Source: Sphaerisporangium cinnabarinum (lineage in GTDB: Bacteria > Actinomycetota > Actinomycetes > Actinomycetales > Cellulomonadaceae). From it: a stretch of DNA of 64,000 nucleotides. Location: the NCBI GenBank assembly GCA_003052455.1, contig QAPD01000022.1, forward strand, positions 78,259-142,258. Reading direction: 5' to 3'. Of this stretch, positions 1 to 11,293 are shown piece by piece (positions within the stretch are counted from its first letter, which is position 1; each line of letters opens with the position of its first letter). The position numbers and the translations under genes were made by a program. A model generated the notes under the pieces. The model saw nothing but the letters and a program-made list of their open reading frames with translations. It was not told the DNA's origin and searched no databases.

Positions 1-2197
1 CGAGCACGACCCACCAGCGCAGGACCGTCGGGTCCACGGGCGAGCCGTCCGTCGCCCAGCGGGCCGCGGGCAGCGCGTCGAGGTCCAACCACGCCATGCT
101 GACGGGCTTCTTCGCGCGCAGTCCCTTGGTCGCCTCCGCGAGCAGCGCCTCGGGCGCGAGGTCGGCGGAGATGTCCTCGCCGAGCGCCTCGAGCGCCGTG
201 AGGAGCGTGGCGCGCACCACCTCGCTGCGCTCCCTGCCGAGCGCGGCGCGCAGCGCGGGCACCGCGCCGGCGTCACCGAGCCGCGCGAGCCACTCGGCCG
301 CCGTGCGCCGGATCTCGGCCCGGCCGTTCCCGAGCCCCTGCTCGGCCAGGTCTCGCACGCCCGGGTGAGACAGCAGGACCTCTTGCGCGGCCGAGCGGTA
401 CGAGCGGCCCTCCCCGAGGGCGAGCTCGGTCAGGCGCGGCAGGAAGCGGCGCGGGACCTGCGGGAACTGCCCCAGCAGCGCGATCGCGCGCGCCGGCTTC
501 GCCGTGCCGTAGGTGCGCTCGCGGTCGTCGAGGGCCTCGGCGAGACGGTCGAGCCGCCCGGCGTAGTACGGCCACGCGTTCCGGGGCGAGACCGTGTCCG
601 CCGCCCACCACGACGAGAAGTAGAGGTCGTCGACCAGCCCGTCCGCGTCCTCACGGCCCACCTGGCGCAGCGCCGCCTCGAGGGCGCGGAGGTCGACGTC
701 GAGCAGGTCCCCGTCGTGGAGGCGGTACCACGCGAAGTGCTCGCGCGGGCCGCGTTCCGCGACGACCAGGCGCAGACGGTGCAGGAGCGTGGTGCCCGGG
801 AGGCGGGCGAAGACGGCAGGCGCCGAGAGCCGACGCATCGTCACCCGGTCGGGGCGCCGCGTGCTCGTGCCGGAGAGGAACGCGGTGAACACCCGGATGT
901 CGTCGTCCGAGATGCCGGGCAGCTCCTTGAGGTCCTCCTCGACGGCCTGACGACGCCACCGCGCCCAGCCCTCGTCACCACCCTTCGCCGGGTGCGCCGC
1001 ACGCTCCGCCCGGGCACGCTCCAGCGCCGTGTCGATCGCCGCCCGCGCAGCGCGGACGGCGTCCTCGCCGAGGACGACGTCAGGCAGCGGCTCGTACGGC
1101 GGTACCTCGATCTCCGGCTCGTCGCCCCGTGCCGCGTCGAGGACGCGAGCGCGCTCGACGGTGTCGCGCAGCAGCGTCGCCCGGGCGCCCGTCGACCGCA
1201 CGGCCGTCTCCTCCAGAGCGGCCAGGCCGCCGTCGACCTGGGCGAGCCGCGTCACCACGGCACCGAGCCGCGAGGCCGGGAGCGACGTGAGCAGCGGGGC
1301 GAGGAGCTCGAGCTGCCGCGCCGCGGGGAGCGGGACGAGCGCGGCGACCGCCGCCTCGCGCACCGCCTTGCTCGTGTCCGCGGCGAGCACGGCGAGCAGC
1401 GGGGCGAGCGACTCCGTCGCCGCCGGGTCCGCCGCGACGAGGGCCACGAGCTCGCCGCGCCCCGCGGCGCTCACCCCCGGCAGCACCTGCGTCGCGACGT
1501 CCAGGTGCGCGACGACGAACTCCCGCGCCGGGTCGCCGAGCAGCGCCGGGCCCAGGTGCCGCGACGCCCAGCCGGCTGACACCGGCCGCTCGAACAGCTC
1601 GCGCAGCACGACCGCCGGCGCGTCCGCCTCCGGCACGCCGCCCTCGACCGCGAGGGTCACGAGCAGGTCCGGCGTCCAGCGGTCGGGCGCGCCCTTGCCG
1701 TTCTTGCCGTGGCGGCGCTCGTTCGCGCGCCGCGACATGTCGTTGACGAGCGTCGTGAGCCAGCGCGGGTCCGACGACCGCTCACGGTCCACCTCGGACG
1801 AGACCGCGCTGAGCACCCTGCCGAGGCGCACGAGCTCCGGGACGGTGACCGAGTCGGAGAGCGTGTAGAGGTTGGAGCGCGCGGTGACCGCCTTGGCGGA
1901 CGTCCACCCCGGCACGGCGACCTTCAACCGGTCGTCCTGGGCAGGGGTCGTCCACGAGTAGACCCCGGACTGGCCGGGGCGGCCGAGGAGGGCCTCGACG
2001 TCGCCGCCCCGCAGCGCCTCCAGCTCGAGCAGCACCTCCGGCCCCTCGCCCCGGTGCACGTACGCGACCGCACGGTCCGCGAGCTCCGGCGACGCGACAG
2101 CGAGCACCCTTAAGGCGTCGACGAGCCGAGCGCTCGGGCGGTGGGCTCCCGTCTGCCCCTCGTCACGCCGGAACAGACCCTTGACCTTCTCGAGCAC
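1..2197 (-). CDS. DUF4132-type HEAT-repeat protein, 3' part outside window
   Basis: Reading leftward from GTG 2197, an open frame of about 730 codons runs off the left edge, so the C terminus is missing. The visible part is rich in Leu, Ala and Arg and shows repeated amphipathic helix pairs typical of HEAT-like scaffolds. Near the left edge it reads WLDLDALPAARW followed by LRWW, which resembles the entry to the DUF4132 domain found in YehI/MolR-type proteins. The start is well constrained: an in-frame TAG lies two codons upstream and a GGTGAGG ribosome site precedes the GTG. Biochemical role is not established for the family. Alternative: another large HEAT-repeat protein without DUF4132. 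Confidence 0.75.
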   Translation of the reverse strand, partial: MLEKVKGLFRRDEGQTGAHRPSARLVDALRVLAVASPELADRAVAYVHRGEGPEVLLELEALRGGDVEALLGRPGQSGVYSWTTPAQDDRLKVAVPGWTSAKAVTARSNLYTLSDSVTVPELVRLGRVLSAVSSEVDRERSSDPRWLTTLVNDMSRRANERRHGKNGKGAPDRWTPDLLVTLAVEGGVPEADAPAVVLRELFERPVSAGWASRHLGPALLGDPAREFVVAHLDVATQVLPGVSAAGRGELVALVAADPAATESLAPLLAVLAADTSKAVREAAVAALVPLPAARQLELLAPLLTSLPASRLGAVVTRLAQVDGGLAALEETAVRSTGARATLLRDTVERARVLDAARGDEPEIEVPPYEPLPDVVLGEDAVRAARAAIDTALERARAERAAHPAKGGDEGWARWRRQAVEEDLKELPGISDDDIRVFTAFLSGTSTRRPDRVTMRRLSAPAVFARLPGTTLLHRLRLVVAERGPREHFAWYRLHDGDLLDVDLRALEAALRQVGREDADGLVDDLYFSSWWAADTVSPRNAWPYYAGRLDRLAEALDDRERTYGTAKPARAIALLGQFPQVPRRFLPRLTELALGEGRSYRSAAQEVLLSHPGVRDLAEQGLGNGRAEIRRTAAEWLARLGDAGAVPALRAALGRERSEVVRATLLTALEALGEDISADLAPEALLAEATKGLRAKKPVSMAWLDLDALPAARWATDGSPVDPTVLRWWVVL

Positions 2198-2335
2198 CCT
2201 CTACCTCACCGTCACGTCGTCGCTGCTGGTGGGCCCGATGCTAGGGGTGGCCGCCGACACGGCGCGGGCCAGTATCCGGGCGACGCGCGCCTCGTCCGAG
2301 CGAGGCACGGGCGTGCCCGGCGGGCGAAGGAGGGG

Positions 2336-2412
2336 TGGTGGGCCCGGAGGGACTCGAACCCCCGACATCCACGGTGTAAGCGTGGCGCTCTAACCAGCTG
2401 AGCTACAGGCCC
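2336..2412 (-). tRNA. tRNA-Val (anticodon UAC)
   Basis: The reverse strand folds into a full cloverleaf: acceptor GGGCCTG with CGGGCCC, D arm GCTC...GAGC, anticodon stem CCACG/CGTGG around loop CTTACAC, and T arm GGGGG-TTCGAGT-CCCTC. The anticodon is TAC, which reads valine GUA codons. The 3' CCA is encoded (2336-2338). It stands alone between the DUF4132 gene and the peroxiredoxin gene. Confidence 0.97.
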
Positions 2413-2481
2413 TGGAACGGCGGAGCACAGCCTACCGGGTCGGTACCCCGCCACCTGCCACGACCGCCGGGCTCCCGGGGC

Positions 2482-2979
2482 TCAGAGCTGTTCCAGCGCC
2501 CGCCGGTAACCGTCGAGGTCACGACGCTGCCCGCGCGGGTTGACGACCGACCACCGGACGATCCCGTCGGCGTCGAGCAGGAACGAGCCGCGCAGCGCGA
2601 GGCCGTCGTCCTCGTCGAGGACGCCGTAGGCCCGCGCGACGTCTCCGTGCGGCCAGAAGTCGGAGAGCAGGTCGAACTCGAAGCCCTCCTGCGCGGTCCA
2701 CGCCTTCTGCGCGAACACCGAGTCGCACGAGATGCCGAGCAGGGTGACGCCGGCTGCCTCGAACTCCTCGAGGTTGTCGCGCAGCTCGCACAGCTCGCCC
2801 GTGCAGATCCCCGAGAACGCGAAGGGGTAGAACACGAGGAGCACCGGCCCGCCGCGCAGGTCGGCGAGGTGGACGGGCGTGCCGTGGGTGTCCGGCAGCG
2901 TGAAGTCGGGCGCCGGGTCGCCCGGACCGGGCGGCGTGGTGCGTCCGGTCGTCGAGGCGTCGTCAGCGACCGCGGCCAC
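2482..2979 (-). CDS. AhpE-like peroxiredoxin (AhpC/TSA family)
   Basis: Thiol peroxidase of 165 residues that reduces peroxides in the cytosol. The thioredoxin fold starts at PGDPAPDFTLPDTHG. The peroxidatic Cys lies in FYPFAFSGICTGELCEL; there are nearby Cys at CTGELC, and one further Cys in LLGISCDS that could act as resolving residue. Family length is about 155 residues, so GTG 2979 gives a short N-terminal tail. That start overlaps the end of the DUF3052 gene by 17 bp, implying co-transcription and translational coupling. No ATG start is available. The peroxiredoxin assignment is secure; the AhpE/BCP subclass is inferred. Confidence 0.9.
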   Translation of the reverse strand: MAAVADDASTTGRTTPPGPGDPAPDFTLPDTHGTPVHLADLRGGPVLLVFYPFAFSGICTGELCELRDNLEEFEAAGVTLLGISCDSVFAQKAWTAQEGFEFDLLSDFWPHGDVARAYGVLDEDDGLALRGSFLLDADGIVRWSVVNPRGQRRDLDGYRRALEQL

Positions 2980-3376
2980 GGGTCCCGAGCTTCGTCGCGG
3001 ACCAGTCGGGCGCGATGGCGAACGTGCTCGTCGCGTGCAGCCCGGCCGTGTTCGCGGCCTCCTGGATGTCGTTGTGACCCACGTGTCCCGGCCGCCCGGG
3101 CTTGGGGGTGAGCACCCAGATGAGGCCGCCGTCGTCGAGCACGGTCTGGACGTCCACGAGCAGGTCGGTGAGGTCGCCGTCGTCCTGGCGGAACCACACG
3201 ACCACGCCGTCCGTGACGTCGTCGTAGTCCTCGTCGACGAGCTCGCCGCCGACGAGCTCCTCGAGCTCACCGCGCAGGTCGTCGTCGACGTCGTCCGCCC
3301 AGCCGAACTCCTGGACCACGTTGCCGGGCGCGAACCCCAGTCGGTCCGCCCCGCTGGGCCCTACGGTGTCGGTCAC
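2963..3376 (-). CDS. DUF3052 domain-containing protein
   Basis: 137-residue acidic protein of the actinobacterial DUF3052 family. The start GTG 3376 is preceded by AAAGGAA at suitable spacing. It contains the conserved segments RLGFAPGNVVQEFGW, GLIWVLTPKPGRPGHV and APDWSATKL. No enzymatic function is known for the family. It heads a two-gene unit with the peroxiredoxin gene and is transcribed away from aceE, so the 430-bp gap to its right must hold divergent promoters. Confidence 0.9.
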   Translation of the reverse strand: MTDTVGPSGADRLGFAPGNVVQEFGWADDVDDDLRGELEELVGGELVDEDYDDVTDGVVVWFRQDDGDLTDLLVDVQTVLDDGGLIWVLTPKPGRPGHVGHNDIQEAANTAGLHATSTFAIAPDWSATKLGTRGRGR

Positions 3377-3653
3377 TGTCGTGTCGTTCCTTTCCTCGTC
3401 CTGTCGGTGCGGTGGCCGTCGCGCGCACCCGGGCGGGCGCCCGCGCGCACGACGACCTGCCGTGTCTGGCAAAGGTAGCCCACCGCAGGGTGCGGTGCTT
3501 GGCAAGGCACCGCCCACGGACAGCCGTCCCGGGGGTCGTTCGCCGTGGTCGGGCACGGCCGGGCTGCCGTACGACGGCGGCGCGCACGCCGTCCGGCCCG
3601 TGTCGCCGAAATCACGCCCTCTTGACCACCCGATGGTGTGACTTACGCGCGCG

Positions 3654-3684
3654 TTGTGAACACAATGGGTAGACCACCCTGGTC
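3654..3684. promoter_or_regulatory. Dyads in the aceE / DUF3052 divergent promoter region
   Basis: The 430-bp gap 3377-3806 has no convincing gene. Within it lie two perfect inverted repeats: TTGTGAACACAA at 3654-3665 and GACCACCCTGGTC at 3672-3684. Their position 120-150 bp before the aceE start fits operators, for example for a GntR- or CRP-type regulator of pyruvate dehydrogenase. Which regulator binds is not visible. Confidence 0.4.
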
Positions 3685-3806
3685 TCGTGAAGAGGCGCGG
3701 TCGCCACCAGCGGCCGCGGCGCCGTGCCCGGAGTGGGCCCGAGACGGGTGTCGGCCGTGTACCGCGCGGCCGAGCGCCCGGCATCCGACGAGATATGAGG
3801 TTGCTG

Positions 3807-6569
<2,763 letters not shown>

Positions 6570-6587
6570 CCCGCACCGCCTGAGACG

Positions 6588-6625
6588 ACGACGGCCGGTC
6601 ACCCCGCGGGGTGACCGGCCGTCGC
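6588..6625. terminator. Bidirectional intrinsic terminator after aceE
   Basis: Perfect hairpin built from ACGGCCGGTCACCCC and its complement starts 20 bp after the aceE stop. It lies between the convergent ends of aceE and the 6655-7341 gene, so it probably serves both strands. There is no clear T tract, as is common in high-GC actinobacteria. Confidence 0.75.
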
Positions 6626-6654
6626 CGTCTCCGGAAGGTGCCCGACGCCGCGGG

Positions 6655-7341
6655 TCAGGTCCCGGCGCGGTGCTGCTCGGCCTGGGCGACGGCGCGCTCG
6701 AGGTCGGCGCGCAGCGGCGCGACGCCCCGGGGGTCGCCGTACTCGACGAGCGACTCGAGGTGGTGGCGGGCGTCGAGTGGCCGGTCGGCCTCGATGGCGG
6801 CGAGGACGAGCTGGCGCCCGACCTCGGCCTCGTGCTCGCGGGCACGCCAGTGGCCGACGCCGAGGCCCAGCGCCTCGACCGGCAGACCAGCGGTGCGCAG
6901 CACCTCCATGGACTGCGCGAGCGCGTGCCCCGAGGGGTCGCGCTCGGCGGCCGTCGCGAAGCGGCGCAGAGCCGCCTCCGGGTCGTCGTCGAGGGAGAGA
7001 CGGCCGAGCTCCACGAGCGGGTACCACCCGCGGGGGTGCCCGGCGAGCTCCTCGGCGAGCGCCCAGACCGCGAGGTCGGCGGCGCGCTGCTTCTCGGTCT
7101 CGTCCGCCGGGGCGGCCAGGGGGTCGTCCGTGGTCGGTCCCTCGGCGGCCCGACGACGGACCAGCTCGGCCAGCGCGCGGAAGGCCCGCTCGTCGTTCGG
7201 GTCGTCGACGAGCATCGCCCGCAGCGCGTCCTCGTGGACCGTGTCGCCACGCTTCTCCCCGGACCGTGGGCGGCGCGTGCCGACGGTCGACGCGGACGTC
7301 GGCCGACGCATGAGCTGTCGAAGTCGGGGCATGAGTGCCAT
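6655..7341 (-). CDS. Tetratricopeptide-like conserved hypothetical protein
   Basis: 228-residue soluble protein from ATG 7341. The N-terminal 40 residues are basic and probably disordered (RRPTSASTVGTRRPRSGEKR). The rest is helical, with TPR-like units such as AFRALAELVRRRAA, GWYPLVELGRLSLDDDPEAALRRF and DARHHLESLVEYGDPRGVAPLRADLERAV. No catalytic motif or signal peptide is visible. It is convergent with aceE. The TPR-like fold is inferred from helix periodicity; function unknown. Confidence 0.75.
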   Translation of the reverse strand: MALMPRLRQLMRRPTSASTVGTRRPRSGEKRGDTVHEDALRAMLVDDPNDERAFRALAELVRRRAAEGPTTDDPLAAPADETEKQRAADLAVWALAEELAGHPRGWYPLVELGRLSLDDDPEAALRRFATAAERDPSGHALAQSMEVLRTAGLPVEALGLGVGHWRAREHEAEVGRQLVLAAIEADRPLDARHHLESLVEYGDPRGVAPLRADLERAVAQAEQHRAGT

Positions 7342-7422
7342 TCCCCGACCCTAGCGGGTCGTCCGGGTGCTCACCCAGCGACCCGGTCCCCCGGCGACGC
7401 GCCGACCGTCGCGGCGCGCGCT

Positions 7423-7439
7423 TTGTGGACTGTCCACAA
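7423..7439. promoter_or_regulatory. 17-bp perfect palindrome upstream of fasR
   Basis: TTGTGGACTGTCCACAA is a perfect odd palindrome ending 21 bp before the fasR start. A similar site of form TTGT-N9-ACAA lies upstream of fabD (8708-8724). The shared form and positions suggest an operator for autoregulation by FasR, or an overlapping control element. This is inference from symmetry only. Confidence 0.5.
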
Positions 7440-7460
7440 CCCCGGCCGTATGCTCGGCGC

Positions 7461-8660
7461 GTGACGGCCACCCCCAGGACCCCGGCGACCGCGCCGGCCC
7501 CGACGAGCCCGGCCGGCAACGCGGACAACCTCCAGCGCCTGCGCGACGGCAGCGGCCTGCTCATGTCCGCCGCGCTGCGCCGCCTCGACGACGAGATCCG
7601 CTGGTACCGCGAGCTCCCGGCCGAGGACCGCTCCTACGTGGGTCTCGTCGCACAGTCCGGCATCACGGCGTTCGTCACGTGGTACGCGGACCCGCAGGCC
7701 CCGCCGCACGGCGTGAGCGACATCTTCGCCGCGGCCCCGCCCGAGCTCACGCGCTCGATCTCGCTCCAGAACACGCTCCAGCTCGTCCGCATCGTCGTCG
7801 AGGTCGTCGAGGCGTACTCCGACCAGCTCGCGGCGCCGGGCGGGGAGCGCGACCTGCGCGAGGCCGTGCTGCGCTACTCCCGGGAGGTGGCGTTCTCCGC
7901 GGCCGAGGTCTACGCCCGCGCCGCGGAGGTCCGCGGCGCGTGGGACGCGCGCCTGGAGGCCCTCGTCGTGGACGCGCTCATCCGCGGCGACGGCGACGAC
8001 TCCCTGCGGTCGCGCGTCTCGGCGCTCGGCTGGGGCGGCCACGGCTCGACCCTCGTCATGGCGGGCACGATCGCCGCGACGCTCGACGAGGTCCGGACGG
8101 CGGAGCTGCGCCGCGCGACGCGCCGGGCGGCGGGCGACGCGCTCGTGGGCATCCACGGCGACCGGCTCGTGCTCGTGCTCGGCGGCGAGGGCGACCTCCA
8201 GGCCGCCGCGGCGTCGCTCCTGCCCCGCTTCGGGCCCGGCCCGGTCGTCATCGGGCCGACGGTCCCCGGGCTGGAGGAGGCCGCGCGCTCGGCGCAGGCC
8301 GCGCTCGCGGGGCTGCGGGCCGCGCCCGCGTGGCCGCAGGCCCCGCGCCCGGTGCTCGCCGACGACCTGCTCCCCGAGCGCGTCCTCACCGGCGACACCA
8401 CGGCGCGGCGCACGCTCGTCGCCCAGGCGTACCGCCCGCTCGCCGAGGCGACTGGCTCGGTGCTCGAGACGCTGTCCGCCTACCTCGGCACGGGCCGGTC
8501 GCTCGAGGCGGCGGCCCGGTCCCTGTACGTGCACCCGAACACCGTGCGCTACCGCCTGCGCAAGGTCTCGGAGATCACCGGCTGGGACCCGCTCGACGCC
8601 CGCGAGTCGTTCGTGCTCCAGGTCGCGCTCGCGCTCGGGCAGCTCTCGACGGTCCGCTGA
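7461..8660 (+). CDS. fasR: PucR-family activator of fatty-acid synthesis, FasR-like
   Basis: 399-residue transcription factor. A central regulatory region is followed by a C-terminal PucR-type helix-turn-helix near residues 345-390 (ETLSAYLGTGRSLEAAARSLYVHPNTVRYRLRKV). It sits immediately upstream of fabD-fabH-acpP-fabF in the same direction. In Streptomyces the gene in this place encodes FasR, a transcriptional activator of the fab operon. GTG 7461 was chosen because the next start is well inside the conserved region. Family is clear from the HTH; the FasR name rests on position. Confidence 0.88.
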   Translation: MTATPRTPATAPAPTSPAGNADNLQRLRDGSGLLMSAALRRLDDEIRWYRELPAEDRSYVGLVAQSGITAFVTWYADPQAPPHGVSDIFAAAPPELTRSISLQNTLQLVRIVVEVVEAYSDQLAAPGGERDLREAVLRYSREVAFSAAEVYARAAEVRGAWDARLEALVVDALIRGDGDDSLRSRVSALGWGGHGSTLVMAGTIAATLDEVRTAELRRATRRAAGDALVGIHGDRLVLVLGGEGDLQAAAASLLPRFGPGPVVIGPTVPGLEEAARSAQAALAGLRAAPAWPQAPRPVLADDLLPERVLTGDTTARRTLVAQAYRPLAEATGSVLETLSAYLGTGRSLEAAARSLYVHPNTVRYRLRKVSEITGWDPLDARESFVLQVALALGQLSTVR

Positions 8661-8707
8661 GGAGCCGGGCCCGTCCGACGACCCCCGGGGCACTCCGCAG
8701 CGCCGCC

Positions 8708-8724
8708 TTGTAGGTTCGGCACAA
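8708..8724. promoter_or_regulatory. TTGT-N9-ACAA dyad upstream of fabD
   Basis: TTGTAGGTTCGGCACAA lies 68 bp before the fabD start in the 131-bp fasR-fabD gap. It shares the TTGT-N9-ACAA frame with the palindrome before fasR. It is a candidate FasR binding site controlling the fab operon. Confidence 0.45.
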
Positions 8725-8791
8725 CCACCCTCCGCAAGGTTGGTGCGCGTCGTGACGTGGCGCACGGGCCTCGCGTTGGCACAGTTGACGG

Positions 8792-9778
8792 GTGCTCGCC
8801 GTCTTGTGCCCTGGACAGGGCTCCCAGTCCCCCGGAATGCTCGCCCCCTGGCTCGAGCTGCCCGGCGTCGCCGACCAGGTCTCCGCGTTCGGCGAGGCCG
8901 CGGGCCTCGACCTGCGTGCGCACGGGACGGAGTCGGACGCCGACACGATCCGTGACACGGCCGTCGCGCAGCCGCTCATCGTCGCGTCGTCGCTCGTCGC
9001 GCTCCGCGTGATCCTCGACGGGCGCGACACCGCCGACGTCGTCGACGTGACCGCCGGGCACTCGGTCGGCGAGCTCGCCGCCGCGGCCGTCGCGGGGGCG
9101 CTGACGGACACCGGCGCCGTCGGGCTCGTCGCGCACCGCGCGCGCGCCATGGCCGCGGCCGCCGCTGCGACCCCGACCGGCATGAGCGCCGTCGTCGGGG
9201 GCGACCCGGAGGAGGTCCTCGCCGCGATCGAGGCGGCCCACCTGTGGCCCGCGAACGTCAACGGCGGCGGGCAGGTCGTCGCCGCCGGCGCCCTCGACCA
9301 CCTCGCCGCGCTCGCGGAGAACCCGCCGGCGAAGGCGCGGGTCATCCCGCTCCAGGTCGCAGGCGCGTTCCACACGCCCTTCATGCAGCCGGCGCTCGAG
9401 GAGTTCGAGCCGGTCGCCGCGTCGTGGGACGTCGCCGACCCGCGCCTGCCGTTCCTCTCGAACGCGGACGGCGAGTCCTACGGGACGATCGACATCGAGG
9501 GCAGCACCTACGGCAAGGCGCGCGACGTCGTCCGTCGCCTCACCGCGCAGATCGCGGCACCCGTGCGCTGGGACCTGTGCCAGGAGACCCTCGCGGAGCT
9601 CGGCGTCACCGCACTGCTCGAGCTCGCGCCCGGGGGCGTCCTCACGGGCCTCGCCCGCCGCTCGCTCAAGGGTGTGGAGGCCGTGGCCGTGAAGTCGCCC
9701 GACGACGTCGAGGCGGCCCGCGACCTCGTCGCCCGGCACTCGGTGGCGGCCGGCGCGGCCCCGGGCGTCGACGCGTGA
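8792..9778 (+). CDS. fabD: Malonyl-CoA:ACP transacylase
   Basis: Transfers malonyl from CoA to acyl carrier protein to supply extender units for type II fatty-acid synthesis. The N terminus LAVLCPGQGSQSPGM holds the family GQGSQ motif. The catalytic Ser is in GHSVGE near residue 90, and a catalytic His is in AGAFHTPFM near residue 193. Length is 328 residues. It begins with GTG 8792 and its stop overlaps the fabH GTG by four bases (GTGA), so the two are translationally coupled. Confidence 0.96.
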   Translation: MLAVLCPGQGSQSPGMLAPWLELPGVADQVSAFGEAAGLDLRAHGTESDADTIRDTAVAQPLIVASSLVALRVILDGRDTADVVDVTAGHSVGELAAAAVAGALTDTGAVGLVAHRARAMAAAAAATPTGMSAVVGGDPEEVLAAIEAAHLWPANVNGGGQVVAAGALDHLAALAENPPAKARVIPLQVAGAFHTPFMQPALEEFEPVAASWDVADPRLPFLSNADGESYGTIDIEGSTYGKARDVVRRLTAQIAAPVRWDLCQETLAELGVTALLELAPGGVLTGLARRSLKGVEAVAVKSPDDVEAARDLVARHSVAAGAAPGVDA

Positions 9779-10782
9779 GCGGCGCGACCCTGCGCCAGGC
9801 GACGGGCCCGGCGCACTCGCGCATCCTCGCGATCGGCGGGGTGCGCGGCGAGAACGTCGTGACGAACGACGACATCGCCGGCCCGATCGACTCCTCCGAC
9901 GAGTGGATCCGCCAGCGCACCGGGATCGTCACGCGCCGTCGTGCGGGCGCCGACGTGGACGTCCTCGATCTCTCCGAGGCCGCGGCGCGCGACGCGCTCG
10001 CCCGGGCGGGCCTCCAGGGCGCCGACGTCGACGCGGTGATCGTCTCGACGGTCACCTACTTCCACCAGACCCCCGCCGCCGCGGCGGTGCTCGCCGAGCG
10101 CCTCGGCGCGACGCCCGCCGCCGCGTTCGACGTGTCTGCCGCGTGCGCGGGCTACGCCTACGCCATCGCGCAGGCCGACGCCCTCGTCCGCGCCGGCATC
10201 GCGACCCACGTGCTCGTGGTCGGCGCGGAGAAGATGAGCGACTTCATCGACCCGACCGACCGCTCGATCTCGTTCCTCCTGGGCGACGGCGCCGGCGCCG
10301 CGATCGTCGGGCCGTCCGACACCCCGGGCATCGGCCCGACGGTGTGGGGCTCCGACGGCGGCAAGGCGCAGGCGATCCGCCAGACGCACGCGTGGTCGGA
10401 CCTGCGCGAGGACCCCTCGCTCGGGTGGCCCACGCTGCGCCAGGACGGCCAGAGCGTGTTCAAGTGGGCCGCGTTCCAGATGGCCCCCGTCGCCGCCAAG
10501 GCGATGGCCGAGGCCGGGGTCGCCCCGGCCGACATCGGCGCGTTCGTGCCGCACCAGGCGAACATGCGGATCATCGACCAGATGATCAAGCAGCTCGAGC
10601 TCCCCGCGTCCGTCGCGGTCGCCCGGGACATCGCGGAGACCGGCAACACGTCGGCCGCCTCGATCCCCCTCGCGACCCGGCGCCTGCTCGACGAGGGGCA
10701 GGTCCGCTCCGGCGACCTCGCCCTCCAGATCGGGTTCGGCGCCGGGCTCGTCTACGCGGCGCAGGTGGTCGTCCTGCCGTAG
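9775..10782 (+). CDS. fabH: Beta-ketoacyl-ACP synthase III
   Basis: Initiation condensing enzyme that joins an acyl-CoA primer to malonyl-ACP. The catalytic triad is visible: Cys in DVSAACAGYAYA (near 123), His in VPHQANMRIID and Asn in AETGNTSAAS. The 335-residue length is normal. GTG 9775 overlaps the fabD stop. In actinobacteria this enzyme usually accepts branched primers; that preference cannot be read here. Confidence 0.96.
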   Translation: MSGATLRQATGPAHSRILAIGGVRGENVVTNDDIAGPIDSSDEWIRQRTGIVTRRRAGADVDVLDLSEAAARDALARAGLQGADVDAVIVSTVTYFHQTPAAAAVLAERLGATPAAAFDVSAACAGYAYAIAQADALVRAGIATHVLVVGAEKMSDFIDPTDRSISFLLGDGAGAAIVGPSDTPGIGPTVWGSDGGKAQAIRQTHAWSDLREDPSLGWPTLRQDGQSVFKWAAFQMAPVAAKAMAEAGVAPADIGAFVPHQANMRIIDQMIKQLELPASVAVARDIAETGNTSAASIPLATRRLLDEGQVRSGDLALQIGFGAGLVYAAQVVVLP

Positions 10783-10946
10783 GGGAGAATCACCCTGGAC
10801 GGACGGCCGCCCTCCCCGCGGGGAGGACCCACGCCGTCGGCGGACCCGTCCGTCGCGCGCACCCGTCTGACGAAGTACCGCCCGGCACACCCACCGGGCA
10901 CCGCCACCGGGACCGGTCGCCGCCGGCCCCACGACAAGGAGAAACC

Positions 10947-11195
10947 ATGGCCTACACCGAGCAGGAAGTCCTCGCCGGCCTCGCGGAGATCGTCGCCGAG
11001 GAGACGGGTCTGCCGACCGACGCCGTCGCGCTCGAGAAGTCCTTCACCGACGACCTCGACATCGACTCGCTGTCGATGATGACGATCGTCACCCACGCCG
11101 AGGACAAGTTCGGGGTCCGCATCCCGGACGACGAGGTCAAGAACCTCACGACGGTCGGCGACGCCGTGTCCTTCATCACGGGCGCCCAGGCCTGA
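10947..11195 (+). CDS. acpP: Acyl carrier protein
   Basis: 82-residue acidic carrier for growing acyl chains. The phosphopantetheine attachment Ser is in DDLDIDSLSMM near residue 40. A strong AAGGAG precedes ATG 10947. The 164-bp gap after fabH holds no gene and may carry an extra promoter to give the high ACP level required. Confidence 0.97.
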   Translation: MAYTEQEVLAGLAEIVAEETGLPTDAVALEKSFTDDLDIDSLSMMTIVTHAEDKFGVRIPDDEVKNLTTVGDAVSFITGAQA

Positions 11196-11293
11196 GCACG
11201 CCCCGCCTGCCTCGCAGGCCTGCGGGCGGGCCGGCGTCACCCACGCCGGCCCGCCCGTCCTCCCCGCCCCCGCCGCAACCCCCGAGGAGCACC

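Noticed and set aside
2212..2454. Short frames across tRNA-Val
   Set aside because: They run through the tRNA cloverleaf and carry no protein features.
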